In this document: positions 9,410-17,556 of the stretch, piece after piece | Layout of the letters: each line of letters begins with the position of its first letter | Numbering within the stretch: position 1 is the stretch's first letter | Origin: Prevotella sp. oral taxon 299 str. F0039 | Lineage (GTDB): Bacteria > Bacteroidota > Bacteroidia > Bacteroidales > Bacteroidaceae | Direction of reading: 5' to 3' | Assembly (NCBI RefSeq): GCF_000163055.2 | Contig: NC_022111.1 | Coordinates: 186,001 to 250,000, forward strand | DNA length: 64,000 nt | Position numbers and translations under genes: made by a program | Notes under the pieces: model-generated | Told to the model about the DNA's origin: nothing | Database searches by the model: none | What the model saw: the letters and a program-made list of their open reading frames with translations, nothing else

Positions 9410-10360
9410 ATGAAGAAAATTATTTTATCAATGGCTATGCTTGCCATGGTGGGAGCAACAGCCACAGCACAGGAAAATAATGATGGTCTGACACCAAGCC
9501 GTCCGCTTACTTCTGGAGAGCTCTTTCAAGGTATGAGCCGTGCCATACCAACGGGGCGTGTCGTACTGCCGTATGGTCTTGACATTACCTTTGACAAGAC
9601 CGTGCATCTTATCTTCCCTTCTGCCATTCGCTATGTAGACTTAGGTTCACAGAATATCATTGCAGGGAAGGCGGAGGATGCAGAGAACGTACTACGTGTA
9701 AAGGCTTCGGTGAAGGACTTTGAAACGGAAACCAATATGAGTGTCATCTGTGAGGATGGCTCATTTTACGCTTTTAATGTAAAATATGCCGATGAGCCGG
9801 AGAAGCTCAGCATAGAGATGAAGGACTTCTTGTCACCAACGAACGGACGCCTGCCAAGCAACCGCTCTGACATTTACTTTAAGGAACTTGGTAATGAGTC
9901 GCCCGTATTAGTAAAGCTGATGATGCAGACTATCTATCAGAATGACAGACGCTGCATCAAGCACATTGGTGCACAGCAGTTCGGTATGAAGTTCCTGCTT
10001 CGTGGCTTGTACGCCCATAATGGCTTGCTGTATTTCCACACTCGTATGGAAAACAGCACGAACATGCCATACTCTGTGGATTTTATCACATTCAAGGTGA
10101 TCGATAAGAAGATGGCAAAGCGCACCGCCATACAAGAGCAAATATTGCAGCCACTTCGTGCCTATCATCAGGTGATGCAGGTGCGTGGCATGGGTAGTGA
10201 ACACACTGTGTTTGCGCTCGAGCAGTTTTCTCTTGCAGAAGACAAGCAGCTTGAAGTGACGCTCTATGAAAGAAATGGCGGTCGTACACTGACTTTTTAT
10301 GTAACGGCAGAAGACCTGCAGCTGGCAAAGAAGATTGATAACCTCAAACTGAAATGGTAG
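9410..10360 (+). CDS. traN: TraN, DUF4138 (VirB9-like) conjugation protein
   Basis: The 316-residue protein starts with a signal peptide (KKIILSMAMLAMVGATATAQ) and continues with beta-rich sequence. The phrase DITFDKTVHLIFPSAIRYVD is typical of TraN/DUF4138, the VirB9-like periplasmic/outer-membrane component of Bacteroides transfer systems. Position after traM agrees with a VirB10-VirB9 pair. Its 3' end overlaps a possible upstream start of traO. Confidence 0.9.
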   Translation: MKKIILSMAMLAMVGATATAQENNDGLTPSRPLTSGELFQGMSRAIPTGRVVLPYGLDITFDKTVHLIFPSAIRYVDLGSQNIIAGKAEDAENVLRVKASVKDFETETNMSVICEDGSFYAFNVKYADEPEKLSIEMKDFLSPTNGRLPSNRSDIYFKELGNESPVLVKLMMQTIYQNDRRCIKHIGAQQFGMKFLLRGLYAHNGLLYFHTRMENSTNMPYSVDFITFKVIDKKMAKRTAIQEQILQPLRAYHQVMQVRGMGSEHTVFALEQFSLAEDKQLEVTLYERNGGRTLTFYVTAEDLQLAKKIDNLKLKW

Positions 10361-10365
10361 ACATT

Positions 10366-10947
10366 ATGAAGAAGAAAATCATTTTATCGGTTTGTGCAGC
10401 GGTGGCAATGGCTTTTAGCTTGCCATCTCAGGCACAGAGACTGATACCCAAGCAAAGGGGAATAGAGGTCGTAGGGAGTGTTCCACTTATCAAGGGTGAG
10501 AAACTCTTTACAGGTAATAATTTCGGTGTAGGCATATCGCTTACCCGTTATCTCAAAAAGGAGAACTACACCTTTGTTATGGCAGAGTATGAACAGCAGA
10601 ATATGCCGTACAGAAGTTATAACGTAAAACTCAAGGATGCACTATTGCAGGTGGGCTATATGCACCCTGTTCTTTCCGATAGAGGTAAGAACGTGTTTCT
10701 TTATGGTGGCATATCCGCTTTGGGTGGCTATGAGCAACTGAACGAGGACAAAAGGCTACTGCCCGATGGGGCGACGCTGCTCGACCGCTCCCGCTTTGTC
10801 TATGGCGGTGCCGTGCATGGCTCGGTGGAAGTGTTCCTTACTGACAGGGTTCTTTTTCTTGTAAAGGCACAGGGGCGGTTGCTCTTCGGCTCTGACGTAC
10901 ATCGTTTTCGTCTGGCTGTTTCTGCAGGACTAAGGTTTAACTTTTAA
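10366..10947 (+). CDS. traO: TraO conjugation protein (outer-membrane associated)
   Basis: I use ATG 10366 as the start because it places a good signal peptide (KKKIILSVCAAVAMAFSLPS, cleavage near SQA) at the N-terminus; ATG 10354 in frame lies inside the end of traN. The 193-residue mature region is rich in alternating beta-strands with Tyr/Gly, ending in AGLRFNF, a typical outer-membrane barrel C-terminus with terminal Phe. It matches TraO of CTnDOT-class elements by order and character. Confidence 0.85.
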   Translation: MKKKIILSVCAAVAMAFSLPSQAQRLIPKQRGIEVVGSVPLIKGEKLFTGNNFGVGISLTRYLKKENYTFVMAEYEQQNMPYRSYNVKLKDALLQVGYMHPVLSDRGKNVFLYGGISALGGYEQLNEDKRLLPDGATLLDRSRFVYGGAVHGSVEVFLTDRVLFLVKAQGRLLFGSDVHRFRLAVSAGLRFNF

Positions 10948-10959
10948 GTAGAAGAAAAG

Positions 10960-11418
10960 ATGAAGAAGATATTGAATACTATTTGGGTAATGGGCGTGCT
11001 GTCCCTTGCCGTGTTTTGCCTATCTGCTTGTGATAGGGATTTGGATGTTCAGCAGTCTTATCCGTTTACGGTGGAGACGATGCCGGTTCAGAAGGACATC
11101 ATAAGGGGGCAGACAGCTGAGATACGCTGCACGCTCAAGCGAGGCGGTGAGTTTGCCGACACTCGCTATACGATACGTTATTTCCAGTCTGACGGCAAGG
11201 GCTTACTAAGAAATGATAACGGCACTGTCTTTAAGCCGAATGACCGCTATCCGCTCACAAAGAATGTGTTCCGCCTGTATTACACTTCGCTCTCATCTGA
11301 CCGCCAAACAATTGATGTATATGTGGAGGATAGTTTCGGTAAGGTTCAGCAGCTGACCTTTAGTTTTAACAACGAGCGAGAAGAGGGCAAGGATAAGCCT
11401 GCATCTTCTCGCCACTAA
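10960..11418 (+). CDS. traQ: TraQ-like lipoprotein (DUF3872)
   Basis: This 152-residue protein has a lipoprotein signal with lipobox LSAC (Cys about residue 24), followed by an Asp-rich +2 region (DRDLD) and an Ig-like beta-strand domain. Its place after traO and length fit the DUF3872/TraQ family. CTnDOT-like elements often have a primase-type traP between traO and traQ; it is absent here, the gap to traO being 12 bp. Confidence 0.8.
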   Translation: MKKILNTIWVMGVLSLAVFCLSACDRDLDVQQSYPFTVETMPVQKDIIRGQTAEIRCTLKRGGEFADTRYTIRYFQSDGKGLLRNDNGTVFKPNDRYPLTKNVFRLYYTSLSSDRQTIDVYVEDSFGKVQQLTFSFNNEREEGKDKPASSRH

Positions 11419-11429
11419 AAGCGTAATTG

Positions 11430-11936
11430 ATGCGAACGATAAATTCTTTCATTTTACTTTGTGTATTCTGCCTGTTCTGTCAGCCGACCCTTGCCCAGCG
11501 CAGGGTGCGGCTGGCAGACTTGCCACCTTTTGAGCGTGCAGTAGTTGTTGTGAAATATTTTGAGGGACTGCACGGCTGGAAGAATTATCCGTATGTTGGG
11601 TATGGGCATCAGCTGCAACGGGGAGAGTACTTTACGGCAGATATGACGGAACGGCAGGCAGATTCCCTGCTCCGTGCCGACCTTTGGAAATGCTTTGAAC
11701 ACTTTAAAGGATACGGAAAAGATGCCCTATTGCTTGCCCTCTTATCCTACAATGTTGGAGTGGGTAGGTTACTGGGATACGGCAAACATCCCAAGAGTAG
11801 ATTGCTACGAAAGATAGAGTCGGGCGACAGGAATTTCTACCGTGACTTTGTCTCTTTCTGCCGATATAAGGGAAAAGTCTTGAATGGGTTAGTCAAACGT
11901 AGACAGGTGGAGTTTGCTCTGTTTTATAAATCATGA
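11430..11936 (+). CDS. Conjugation-associated lysozyme (GH24-like peptidoglycan hydrolase)
   Basis: This 168-residue protein starts at ATG 11430 (a TTG at 11427 is in frame). It has a signal peptide (about residues 1-22) and a phage-lysozyme-like core. The likely catalytic Glu is in VVKYFEGLHGW; GYGHQL follows, then the helical LLALLSYNVGVGRLLG segment typical of the fold. Lysozymes close many Bacteroides tra operons and are thought to open peptidoglycan locally for the mating channel. A strong terminator follows 9 bp after the stop, so this is the last gene of the operon. Confidence 0.85.
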   Translation: MRTINSFILLCVFCLFCQPTLAQRRVRLADLPPFERAVVVVKYFEGLHGWKNYPYVGYGHQLQRGEYFTADMTERQADSLLRADLWKCFEHFKGYGKDALLLALLSYNVGVGRLLGYGKHPKSRLLRKIESGDRNFYRDFVSFCRYKGKVLNGLVKRRQVEFALFYKS

Positions 11937-11945
11937 TTGTCAAAG

Positions 11946-11986
11946 ACGCCTCTTGCGACATTTTATGCTTCGCAAGAGGCGTTTTC
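11946..11986 (+). terminator. Rho-independent terminator of the tra operon
   Basis: A perfect 12-bp stem (ACGCCTCTTGCG at 11946-11957 with its complement at 11971-11982) and 13-nt loop are followed by T residues. It separates the transfer operon from the cargo operon. Confidence 0.9.
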
Positions 11987-12021
11987 CTGTCGTTTTCTTT
12001 ACATTTCTCACTATGAATGAG

Positions 12022-12029
12022 TAACTTTG
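12022..12029 (+). promoter_or_regulatory. -7 box of the HEPN-caspase operon
   Basis: TAACTTTG fits the Bacteroidetes -7 consensus TAnnTTTG, 21 bp before ATG 12051, with an A-rich ribosome-binding stretch (AAGAAAAGATA) between. No good TTTG -33 box is seen at the right spacing. Confidence 0.6.
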
Positions 12030-12050
12030 CAATCTTAATAAGAAAAGATA

Positions 12051-12923
12051 ATGATTATATCGCAGAAAACTATTGAAAAATTGAGAGAGTTAATAAATGA
12101 AGAAACAGAATATCGTTCTGGTTCTAAGCTTGTTGCTTTTTTCAATCAATATGGATTTAGAGATGTGTATGGAAATGGCTTTCCCTCAAGATGGATATAC
12201 ACAGAGGAGAAAATACGTGCATTGAATGGAAAGCCCGAATTAGATAGATGTATTAAGGATGTTTTTGCGCCAGTAAATTTTATCGGAAGATTCTCTGAAT
12301 TAGATTCTTTTATAGCAGACTTCAATCAATACCTCTGTTTTGATGGGTGGAATGTTATACGTAAAGGTCGAGAAATAACTTTTTCAAAAGCTACAGGGGT
12401 AGATATTGAAAAGGAAAAAGAACGCATCGTAAATAATACGGAAGCAGAATTCCTAAATGCGGAATTTGCAGATATTTCAATTGAAAGTCTCCCTATAGAC
12501 AATTATGTGCTACCCTATATAGCTGCACGTATCAGCGAAATCAAAACTTGTTTATCTGCAAAAGCTGCTTTATCTGTAATATTCCTTTCTGGAAGTACAT
12601 TAGAGGGAGTTTTGTTGGGATTAGCTCAAAATAATCCAGCAATGTATAATAAAGCTAAATCTGCTCCAAAAGATAACAAAACGGGAAAGATTCGACCGTT
12701 TCATGAATGGACACTTAGTAATCTTATTGACGTATCTTGTGAGGTAGGTTTCCTAAGAGAGGATGTCAAGAAATTCAGTCACTCATTGCGAGATTTTAGA
12801 AATTATATTCATCCATTTCAGCAGATGTCAGAGCATTTTTCCCCAGATGAAAATACCGCAAAAATTTGCTTTCAAGTACTGAAGGCCGCATTATTTCAAA
12901 TAACTCAAAACAAGAAAAGATGA
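12051..12923 (+). CDS. AbiJ-NTD-like/HEPN-domain protein, putative defence RNase
   Basis: This 290-residue protein has two parts. Residues 1 to about 125 contain the run YRSGSKLVAFFNQYGFRDVY followed by PSRWIYTEEKIRALNG, a pattern I associate with the N-terminal modules of AbiJ-like abortive-infection proteins. Residues about 150-285 are helical and carry R247-x6-H254 within SLRDFRNYIHP, the R-x4-6-H signature of HEPN ribonucleases. It is expected to be a soluble RNase or sensor. The stop overlaps the caspase-like gene's start by 4 bp (ATGA), so the pair is translationally coupled. Base composition is clearly more AT-rich than the tra genes, a sign of cargo acquired separately. The HEPN motif and operon are seen directly; the defence role is inferred. 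Confidence 0.72.
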   Translation: MIISQKTIEKLRELINEETEYRSGSKLVAFFNQYGFRDVYGNGFPSRWIYTEEKIRALNGKPELDRCIKDVFAPVNFIGRFSELDSFIADFNQYLCFDGWNVIRKGREITFSKATGVDIEKEKERIVNNTEAEFLNAEFADISIESLPIDNYVLPYIAARISEIKTCLSAKAALSVIFLSGSTLEGVLLGLAQNNPAMYNKAKSAPKDNKTGKIRPFHEWTLSNLIDVSCEVGFLREDVKKFSHSLRDFRNYIHPFQQMSEHFSPDENTAKICFQVLKAALFQITQNKKR

Positions 12924-14362
12924 AAACAATTGCTTTTGTTATTGGGAACAATGATTATTTTGAAGGTGCTCAGCTAAAGTGTGCTGTAAATGATGCCTCG
13001 GAGATAGCAAATATCTTTCGTCGTCTTGGGTATGATGTTCGTAAGAAACTAAATATCAAGTCAGAAGATTGCTCAGGTATACTAAGAGAATTTGAAGATC
13101 AGATAAAGGATTATGATGCTTCTATCTTTTACTTTGCAGGACATGGCTTTGAACTTGGAGGTGAAAACTATTTAGTGCCAACAAACTGCCAGATGCCTCT
13201 TAACGACACATATGAAGCAGATAGAACTTGCCTTAGATTATCAGAGATATTAAGTATACTCAAAAAGGTTTCAGGGAAGGTCAATATAGTGATAATAGAT
13301 GCCTGTAGAAAATCTTTTGATAGAGGAACTTCAAGCTCTTCTGCGCAGGTAAAGGCTCCTAAAGGAACTCTCATTGCTTTTTCTACCTCTCCAAACGAAG
13401 GTGCGAAAGATGGGAATGGGCAAAATGGTCATAGTGTATATACAAGTGCCTTATTGCAATATCTAGGAAGGGAAACATTATCTGTTGAGAGTCTTTTTAA
13501 GAAAGTCAGAAGAACGGTCTATAACCTAACTAATGGAACTCAAACGCCATGGGAACATACGTCTTTAATTGGGGATTTCTTTTTCAATACTGGGCAATTG
13601 GTTTATTCGGTAGAAATCCCTTATGATGAAGTTGTCGTTAAAGACTCCATGTTTGATGGAGGCGATGTTTTTGGCAATTTAATTTTGGAACTCCGTTCTT
13701 GTAATTGGGATAGACAAAACCCTGCAATGGAAAAGATTCGCAAAATACCTGCTTCTGACCTCAACAAAAATCAACAGTTTATTTTGGGACGCAATTTGTA
13801 CCAAGCTAATGGTTATGCGTGGGAAGTGCAAAGATTTTTTGAAAACCTTGGAAATAACTTATCAAAATACAATAAAGACGAAGAAAATCATGTTCTCAAT
13901 GGTATTCTGTTCGAGATATACTTTGATAGTAAAGGAAATTTTCGGAATGAACTAAAAAGATATGATTTTGATAGAGTGTTTTCTCTTCGGAAAAATCCAA
14001 GATTTGTAAAATCTTTTGGCTTTATAGAGGAGGTTCTCCAACCATATAAAGAACAACTCTATTATATTCCCACTATTCATGATGAGCCAATTGATATTGA
14101 CATCAGTGCAGAAGAAAAAAACAACTCAACAGTATTTGAAGAAGAAACTATTCAAATTATACACAAAGTTAATGTGGAGAATAAAGATATAACAAAAGCA
14201 TTCTCTCGCAGTTGTACTTATGGCATAAATGAGTTAGGAGTAAAATCTTGTTTGTCTAATTTTCTTACAGCTCCGCAAGATTTGATTCAAATACATAGCA
14301 ATGTTTTGTTACAGAAGATAGCTTTTGCAAAAGAACTGTTTGACGAAGATTTGCCTTGGTAA
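12920..14362 (+). CDS. Caspase-like (peptidase C14) protein with unknown C-terminal region
   Basis: I choose ATG 12920, overlapping the previous stop (a TTG-like upstream extension to 12866 is unlikely), giving 480 residues. Residues 1 to about 240 form a caspase/metacaspase fold: FVIGNNDYF strand, catalytic His75 in FYFAGHGF, and catalytic Cys129 in VIIDACRK, with ISFST-like strand LIAFSTSPNEG. Residues about 245-480 are helical and acidic, with no domain I recognise. Prokaryotic caspase-like proteases act as effectors in several immune systems by cleaving host proteins or partner toxins. Coupling to a HEPN protein suggests that one regulates or activates the other; which is sensor and which is effector cannot be read from the sequence. 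A hairpin at 14372 may end the operon. Confidence 0.85.
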   Translation: MKTIAFVIGNNDYFEGAQLKCAVNDASEIANIFRRLGYDVRKKLNIKSEDCSGILREFEDQIKDYDASIFYFAGHGFELGGENYLVPTNCQMPLNDTYEADRTCLRLSEILSILKKVSGKVNIVIIDACRKSFDRGTSSSSAQVKAPKGTLIAFSTSPNEGAKDGNGQNGHSVYTSALLQYLGRETLSVESLFKKVRRTVYNLTNGTQTPWEHTSLIGDFFFNTGQLVYSVEIPYDEVVVKDSMFDGGDVFGNLILELRSCNWDRQNPAMEKIRKIPASDLNKNQQFILGRNLYQANGYAWEVQRFFENLGNNLSKYNKDEENHVLNGILFEIYFDSKGNFRNELKRYDFDRVFSLRKNPRFVKSFGFIEEVLQPYKEQLYYIPTIHDEPIDIDISAEEKNNSTVFEEETIQIIHKVNVENKDITKAFSRSCTYGINELGVKSCLSNFLTAPQDLIQIHSNVLLQKIAFAKELFDEDLPW

Positions 14363-14371
14363 TGGCTTTTT

Positions 14372-14410
14372 GTTACTTTTGAGCCGTATCAACTCACTGT
14401 CAAAAGTAAC
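14372..14410 (+). terminator. Hairpin after the caspase-like gene
   Basis: GTTACTTTTGA at 14372-14382 pairs perfectly with 14400-14410 (loop 17 nt); a T-run (GTGTTTTTC) begins a few bases later. A terminator is likely but not classical. Confidence 0.5.
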
Positions 14411-14470
14411 GAGGTGTTTTTCATCGGGGTTTCTTTGCCCCTTTCTTTGTCCGCTTAGGCTCACGAAAGA

Positions 14471-14508
14471 AAGTAATGTGGTCGGCAAATCTGCCGACCG
14501 CATTACTT
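14471..14508 (-). terminator. Terminator of the minus-strand accessory operon
   Basis: A 17-bp stem with one G-U pair (14471-14487 with 14492-14508) and 4-nt loop. Read on the minus strand it ends with a pyrimidine-rich run (CTTTCTTTC). The stem contains the stop codon of the adjacent minus-strand gene. Confidence 0.7.
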
Positions 14509-14733
14509 AGTCTCTTCTTCTTGAATAGTTATCTGTCCCGTCCTTACTTCGGGGTGAGTGGAGAAAGCCCAATTTATTTCATCATCGGGTAAAGTGCTGT
14601 GAATACTTCCACCCATCACCAACCCACAATTTTGCAAGACTTTCTGCCGTGCGTCTTCCTTACTCTCTGCAACCACATCAAACACTCCTTCGAAGATGTA
14701 TTGCGTCCGAACTCTATAAACCTTCTTTTTCAT
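14503..14733 (-). CDS. Small PcfM/DpnD-like accessory protein
   Basis: This 76-residue protein starts at ATG 14733; a TTG extension to 14748 exists. It has a beta-strand-helix-beta pattern (KKVYRVRTQYIFEGVFDVVA, then helix ESKEDARQKVLQNCG). This resembles the small DpnD/PcfM-type proteins that accompany PcfJ and PcfK in Firmicute and Bacteroidetes conjugative elements. No catalytic residues are evident. It is the last gene of the minus-strand run and its stop lies inside a terminator stem. Confidence 0.5.
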   Translation of the reverse strand: MKKKVYRVRTQYIFEGVFDVVAESKEDARQKVLQNCGLVMGGSIHSTLPDDEINWAFSTHPEVRTGQITIQEEETK

Positions 14734-14737
14734 AATC

Positions 14738-14992
14738 TTAAAATTCAACTTTTAATAATCTGTATTCTTTTGGCTCTCCATTGGATAATTTGCGGTGTTT
14801 AAGCCAAAAGTGATGTGCGCCATAGCCGTATGCAAAGAACTTATCAAGCTCTGTTTCTTCAGCTATTTTGTTGATAGCTGACCTTAACTCCTCTTTGCTG
14901 TCGGATAGGGTTATTGCGTTGATAACCCTAATGAGAATATGCGGTATCTCATCCGTCCAATTGTAGATGATGTTTTCAATCTCTGTTTTCAT
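14738..14992 (-). CDS. Hypothetical conjugative-element protein
   Basis: This 84-residue, mostly helical protein (KTEIENIIYNWTDEIPHILI at the start, then an acidic helix and aromatic GYGAHHFWLKHRK) has no recognised family. It lies 4 bp before the PcfM-like gene and 27 bp after the pcfJ-like gene on the same strand, so it belongs to the accessory operon. ATG start at 14992. Confidence 0.55.
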   Translation of the reverse strand: MKTEIENIIYNWTDEIPHILIRVINAITLSDSKEELRSAINKIAEETELDKFFAYGYGAHHFWLKHRKLSNGEPKEYRLLKVEF

Positions 14993-15019
14993 ATCTCTGA
15001 TAATTTAATGGTTCATACT

Positions 15020-16294
15020 TTATGCTGTTGCTTTCATTCTTCGGCTTATAAGACCTCGATTGGCATTCACAAGGTTTACTATCTGCTCGTGGTATTCCGT
15101 ATTCTTGTTGCACACCCCACGACTTTGCACCACCTCCAAAGTTTGTAATGATACTTCAATAGTTTCTATTCGCTTGCCTTCAATGGTAGCCGAAAGGATA
15201 AGGGAGTCCTCCTTGAGGTGATATGCATTAGAAAATACGCAATGGTGCATTGATACACCTTCTTCTAAATGCTCCTGCACGCTCTCCAATACGTGGACTT
15301 GGATTGTGCCGTCCGTAAAACAGATACCGAAAAACTTGGATTTGAGTTCCTTGAAACGCTTTTCATCTTCCATAGCCTTCTTTTGCTTCTGTTCTATCTC
15401 TTCCCTTTCACGCACTCTGAGAAGTTCCTCGTGTCTGCGGTCGTGTTCGCCTTTAAGGTCTGTGGGGCATAAATATTTTGGATTATGAATATCCTTACCT
15501 AATCTTTTAAGTGTATCTACATAATCACTCCAAAGGGAAATATCTGTAATCTCATAACCGTTACGAACTGCAATCTTGTAGGACTGCCATAGTTCCTCAA
15601 AAGTCCTCCAGTTGCCAAGAAAGTAACGTAAGTGGTCTGTACGACCTGCCTTTAGCAATGTTTCCACACGGCTATCTGTAAGCAATGCAGGAATAAACTT
15701 AGTAGGCACGATGCCATAGAAATTATCCTTAAAACCATTTCTGCGAAATATGTCTGTAACCTTGAACTTCGGATATATCGGTGAGTAGGCAATATGCTGA
15801 TAGGCTTCATTATCGTTGCGTATCGCCATAGGACTATAATAGGAAAAGGTATCAACATAGTGTCCCAATACCCTCTGTATGGCAACCATAGCTTTTCGTC
15901 CCTGCATATTCCACCAATATTGCCCAATCTCAATTATAGAAGTTTGTGCTTTGTAACCTTTCTCCATACCCACAATAAGTAGGAACATACGCAATACTTG
16001 AAACTTTCCACAAGTGGTAAGTATGGTGAAATACTGCTTCTGCTGCAACTTGCGCTCATAGGTTTCCTTGACCTGCAACTTTGCCCTACAATGAGGGCAA
16101 GTGCAAGTTTCTCTATGTTTGTTCATTACCCAACTATGCCCACAATCCATACAAGTGGTACGACCTTTTGGCAAGCGGTAGGCGAAGTGGTCAATACACT
16201 CACGGAATGCCCACTTACTTTGTTGCTTGGTTATCGGGCGAAGATGCTTGCTTTGTTCCAAAACTGCCTTCTCAAATTTGTTTCTCGGTTTCAT
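15020..16294 (-). CDS. PcfJ domain-containing protein
   Basis: This 424-residue protein has a zinc-ribbon-like cluster near residues 48-80 (CMDCGH, then CTCPHC) and long helical central segments. The conserved C-terminal PcfJ block is present (FGICFTDGTIQVHVLESVQE, then EEGVSMHHCVFSNAYH). PcfJ was named from enterococcal plasmid pCF10 and is widespread with PcfK in Bacteroidetes conjugative elements; its biochemical role is unknown. The gene sits 4 bp after pcfK-like 16299-16718. The zinc ribbon suggests nucleic-acid contact. Confidence 0.82.
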   Translation of the reverse strand: MKPRNKFEKAVLEQSKHLRPITKQQSKWAFRECIDHFAYRLPKGRTTCMDCGHSWVMNKHRETCTCPHCRAKLQVKETYERKLQQKQYFTILTTCGKFQVLRMFLLIVGMEKGYKAQTSIIEIGQYWWNMQGRKAMVAIQRVLGHYVDTFSYYSPMAIRNDNEAYQHIAYSPIYPKFKVTDIFRRNGFKDNFYGIVPTKFIPALLTDSRVETLLKAGRTDHLRYFLGNWRTFEELWQSYKIAVRNGYEITDISLWSDYVDTLKRLGKDIHNPKYLCPTDLKGEHDRRHEELLRVREREEIEQKQKKAMEDEKRFKELKSKFFGICFTDGTIQVHVLESVQEHLEEGVSMHHCVFSNAYHLKEDSLILSATIEGKRIETIEVSLQTLEVVQSRGVCNKNTEYHEQIVNLVNANRGLISRRMKATA

Positions 16295-16298
16295 AGGC

Positions 16299-16718
16299 TT
16301 AAAAATCGAATAGTGATGGTTGTACTTGGGTTGTCGCGTTCTCAGTCTTTTTCACTCGTGCGTTACGGCTCTGTAACTTGGCAAGTTCCTCACGCTGATA
16401 TTGCTTAATGGCTCCCTGCCTTGCTTCGGCTTTTTCCTCCTCCGTTAGTTCCACAATGTGATTAACGGCAACTTGGCAAGAAATAGCCTTACCTACTTCT
16501 ATATCGTCTTCATCGTAGTAGTGAACAGCCATAGAGAAGATTTCATCATCATCAAAGCCGTTGCAACCGCTTTTCTGTACTTCATTAAGAATGTAGGTGA
16601 TGCACTCCTCGATATTCTTGTTCGGTTTCATCAAGTTAGGGGCAAATAAGGGGTCTGTCATAGCACGCTGATTAAGATACTCGGCTATTGTCCGTGTGAA
16701 ATGTTCTGTTCCTTTCAT
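16299..16718 (-). CDS. PcfK-like family protein
   Basis: I place the start at ATG 16718 (MKGTEHFTRTIAEYL), giving 139 residues; the open frame extends to 16766 without a better start. The helical N-terminal half, the acidic motif GFDDDEIFSMAVHYYDEDDI and the C-terminal PSLFDF tail match PcfK-like proteins. The tail resembles the QxxLF-type clamp-binding peptides found in DNA-replication-associated proteins. It is directly upstream of the pcfJ-like gene, with which it normally pairs. Confidence 0.8.
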   Translation of the reverse strand: MKGTEHFTRTIAEYLNQRAMTDPLFAPNLMKPNKNIEECITYILNEVQKSGCNGFDDDEIFSMAVHYYDEDDIEVGKAISCQVAVNHIVELTEEEKAEARQGAIKQYQREELAKLQSRNARVKKTENATTQVQPSLFDF

Positions 16719-16740
16719 TGTCGTATATGTTTTGATGTTG

Positions 16741-17202
16741 TTAATACTTGGGAATTTGGCTTTCACTTCGTCCGCCGATTTTCAATTCTACTATTTGATT
16801 GATACGTCCATACAGGTAGGTTCTTAGGCTTGTTCTATCGGGTGCGTAATACTCTGTCCATTGTCCGTACTGATTGACAAGGTATTTCTTCAGTACGTCA
16901 AAGAAGTCAAAGCGATAGCCTTGTAGGGGAACGGCTGTACGGAAATAGGTGTTTGAGTTCACCGCCTCACATAGCCAATTCTTTTCCTCACGGCTCATAC
17001 ACTCGCCACGATTGAGTTTTGCACGCAGGATATATACTTTGCTGTTACAAAGGCTCTCCAAAGGAGGAACGCCCCATTGTACAAACTTAATTGCCAACAC
17101 TTGCTCACTCTTTTCAGCCGTAGGGTTAATGCGGTAATGAGAGGAGGAGCTATATCCTTTTTCTTTCATCGAAGATGTTGTATTTACTTTTTGCTTATCC
17201 AT
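16741..17202 (-). CDS. Hypothetical conjugative-element protein
   Basis: The likely start is ATG 17202 (MDKQKVNTTSSMKEK), giving 153 residues; the open frame runs further upstream into the structured intergenic region but without a convincing start. The body contains EQVLAIKFVQWGVPPLESLC and EEKNWLCEAVNSNTYF, giving an alpha-beta mix with no recognised catalytic motif. The gene is 22 bp upstream of the pcfK-like gene and probably the first gene of that operon. Confidence 0.6.
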   Translation of the reverse strand: MDKQKVNTTSSMKEKGYSSSSHYRINPTAEKSEQVLAIKFVQWGVPPLESLCNSKVYILRAKLNRGECMSREEKNWLCEAVNSNTYFRTAVPLQGYRFDFFDVLKKYLVNQYGQWTEYYAPDRTSLRTYLYGRINQIVELKIGGRSESQIPKY

Positions 17203-17556
17203 AGCGACATTTTTTTTATGCGTCCAAAGATCGGAGTATGCTGATTCCTTTTTGTAGCAAAATAGAGGTAGCGGGGCGGGCTTGCACAAGGTTTTGGCGG
17301 AAAATACAACCCGTAGGTGTGGAGATTTTCCAGACAAACCAAGCGGCTTAGGACCTTGGGAAAGCCACAAGCCCCGTACTACCTTTGCGGATAAAAAGGG
17401 AACAGCATCCGTATCCTTGTTATCGCATATTGTGGAGCATTGGAAAAGAAGCGAAAGTGCAACGCTCGTAGTGGAAAATAGAAAAGGTGGCTATCTCAAT
17501 ATGCGAGATAACCACCTGATGAAATCAAATGGAAAGTTTTTACAGAGCTATGCTTC
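17203..17556. other. 354-bp gap with mutually exclusive inverted repeats, candidate structured RNA
   Basis: No convincing gene. Visible structure: (i) GGAAAAT 17299-17305 pairs with 17325-17331; (ii) a 13-bp stem 17485-17497 with 17505-17517, loop AATATGC; (iii) TCGCATATTG 17423-17432 is the exact complement of CAATATGCGA 17497-17506, which covers the loop of (ii), so (ii) and (iii) cannot form together. The region is more GC-rich than its surroundings. It could be a regulatory RNA or leader of the minus-strand operon or an sRNA; direction is unknown. A plus-strand 92-codon frame over it lacks recognisable protein features. Confidence 0.45.
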
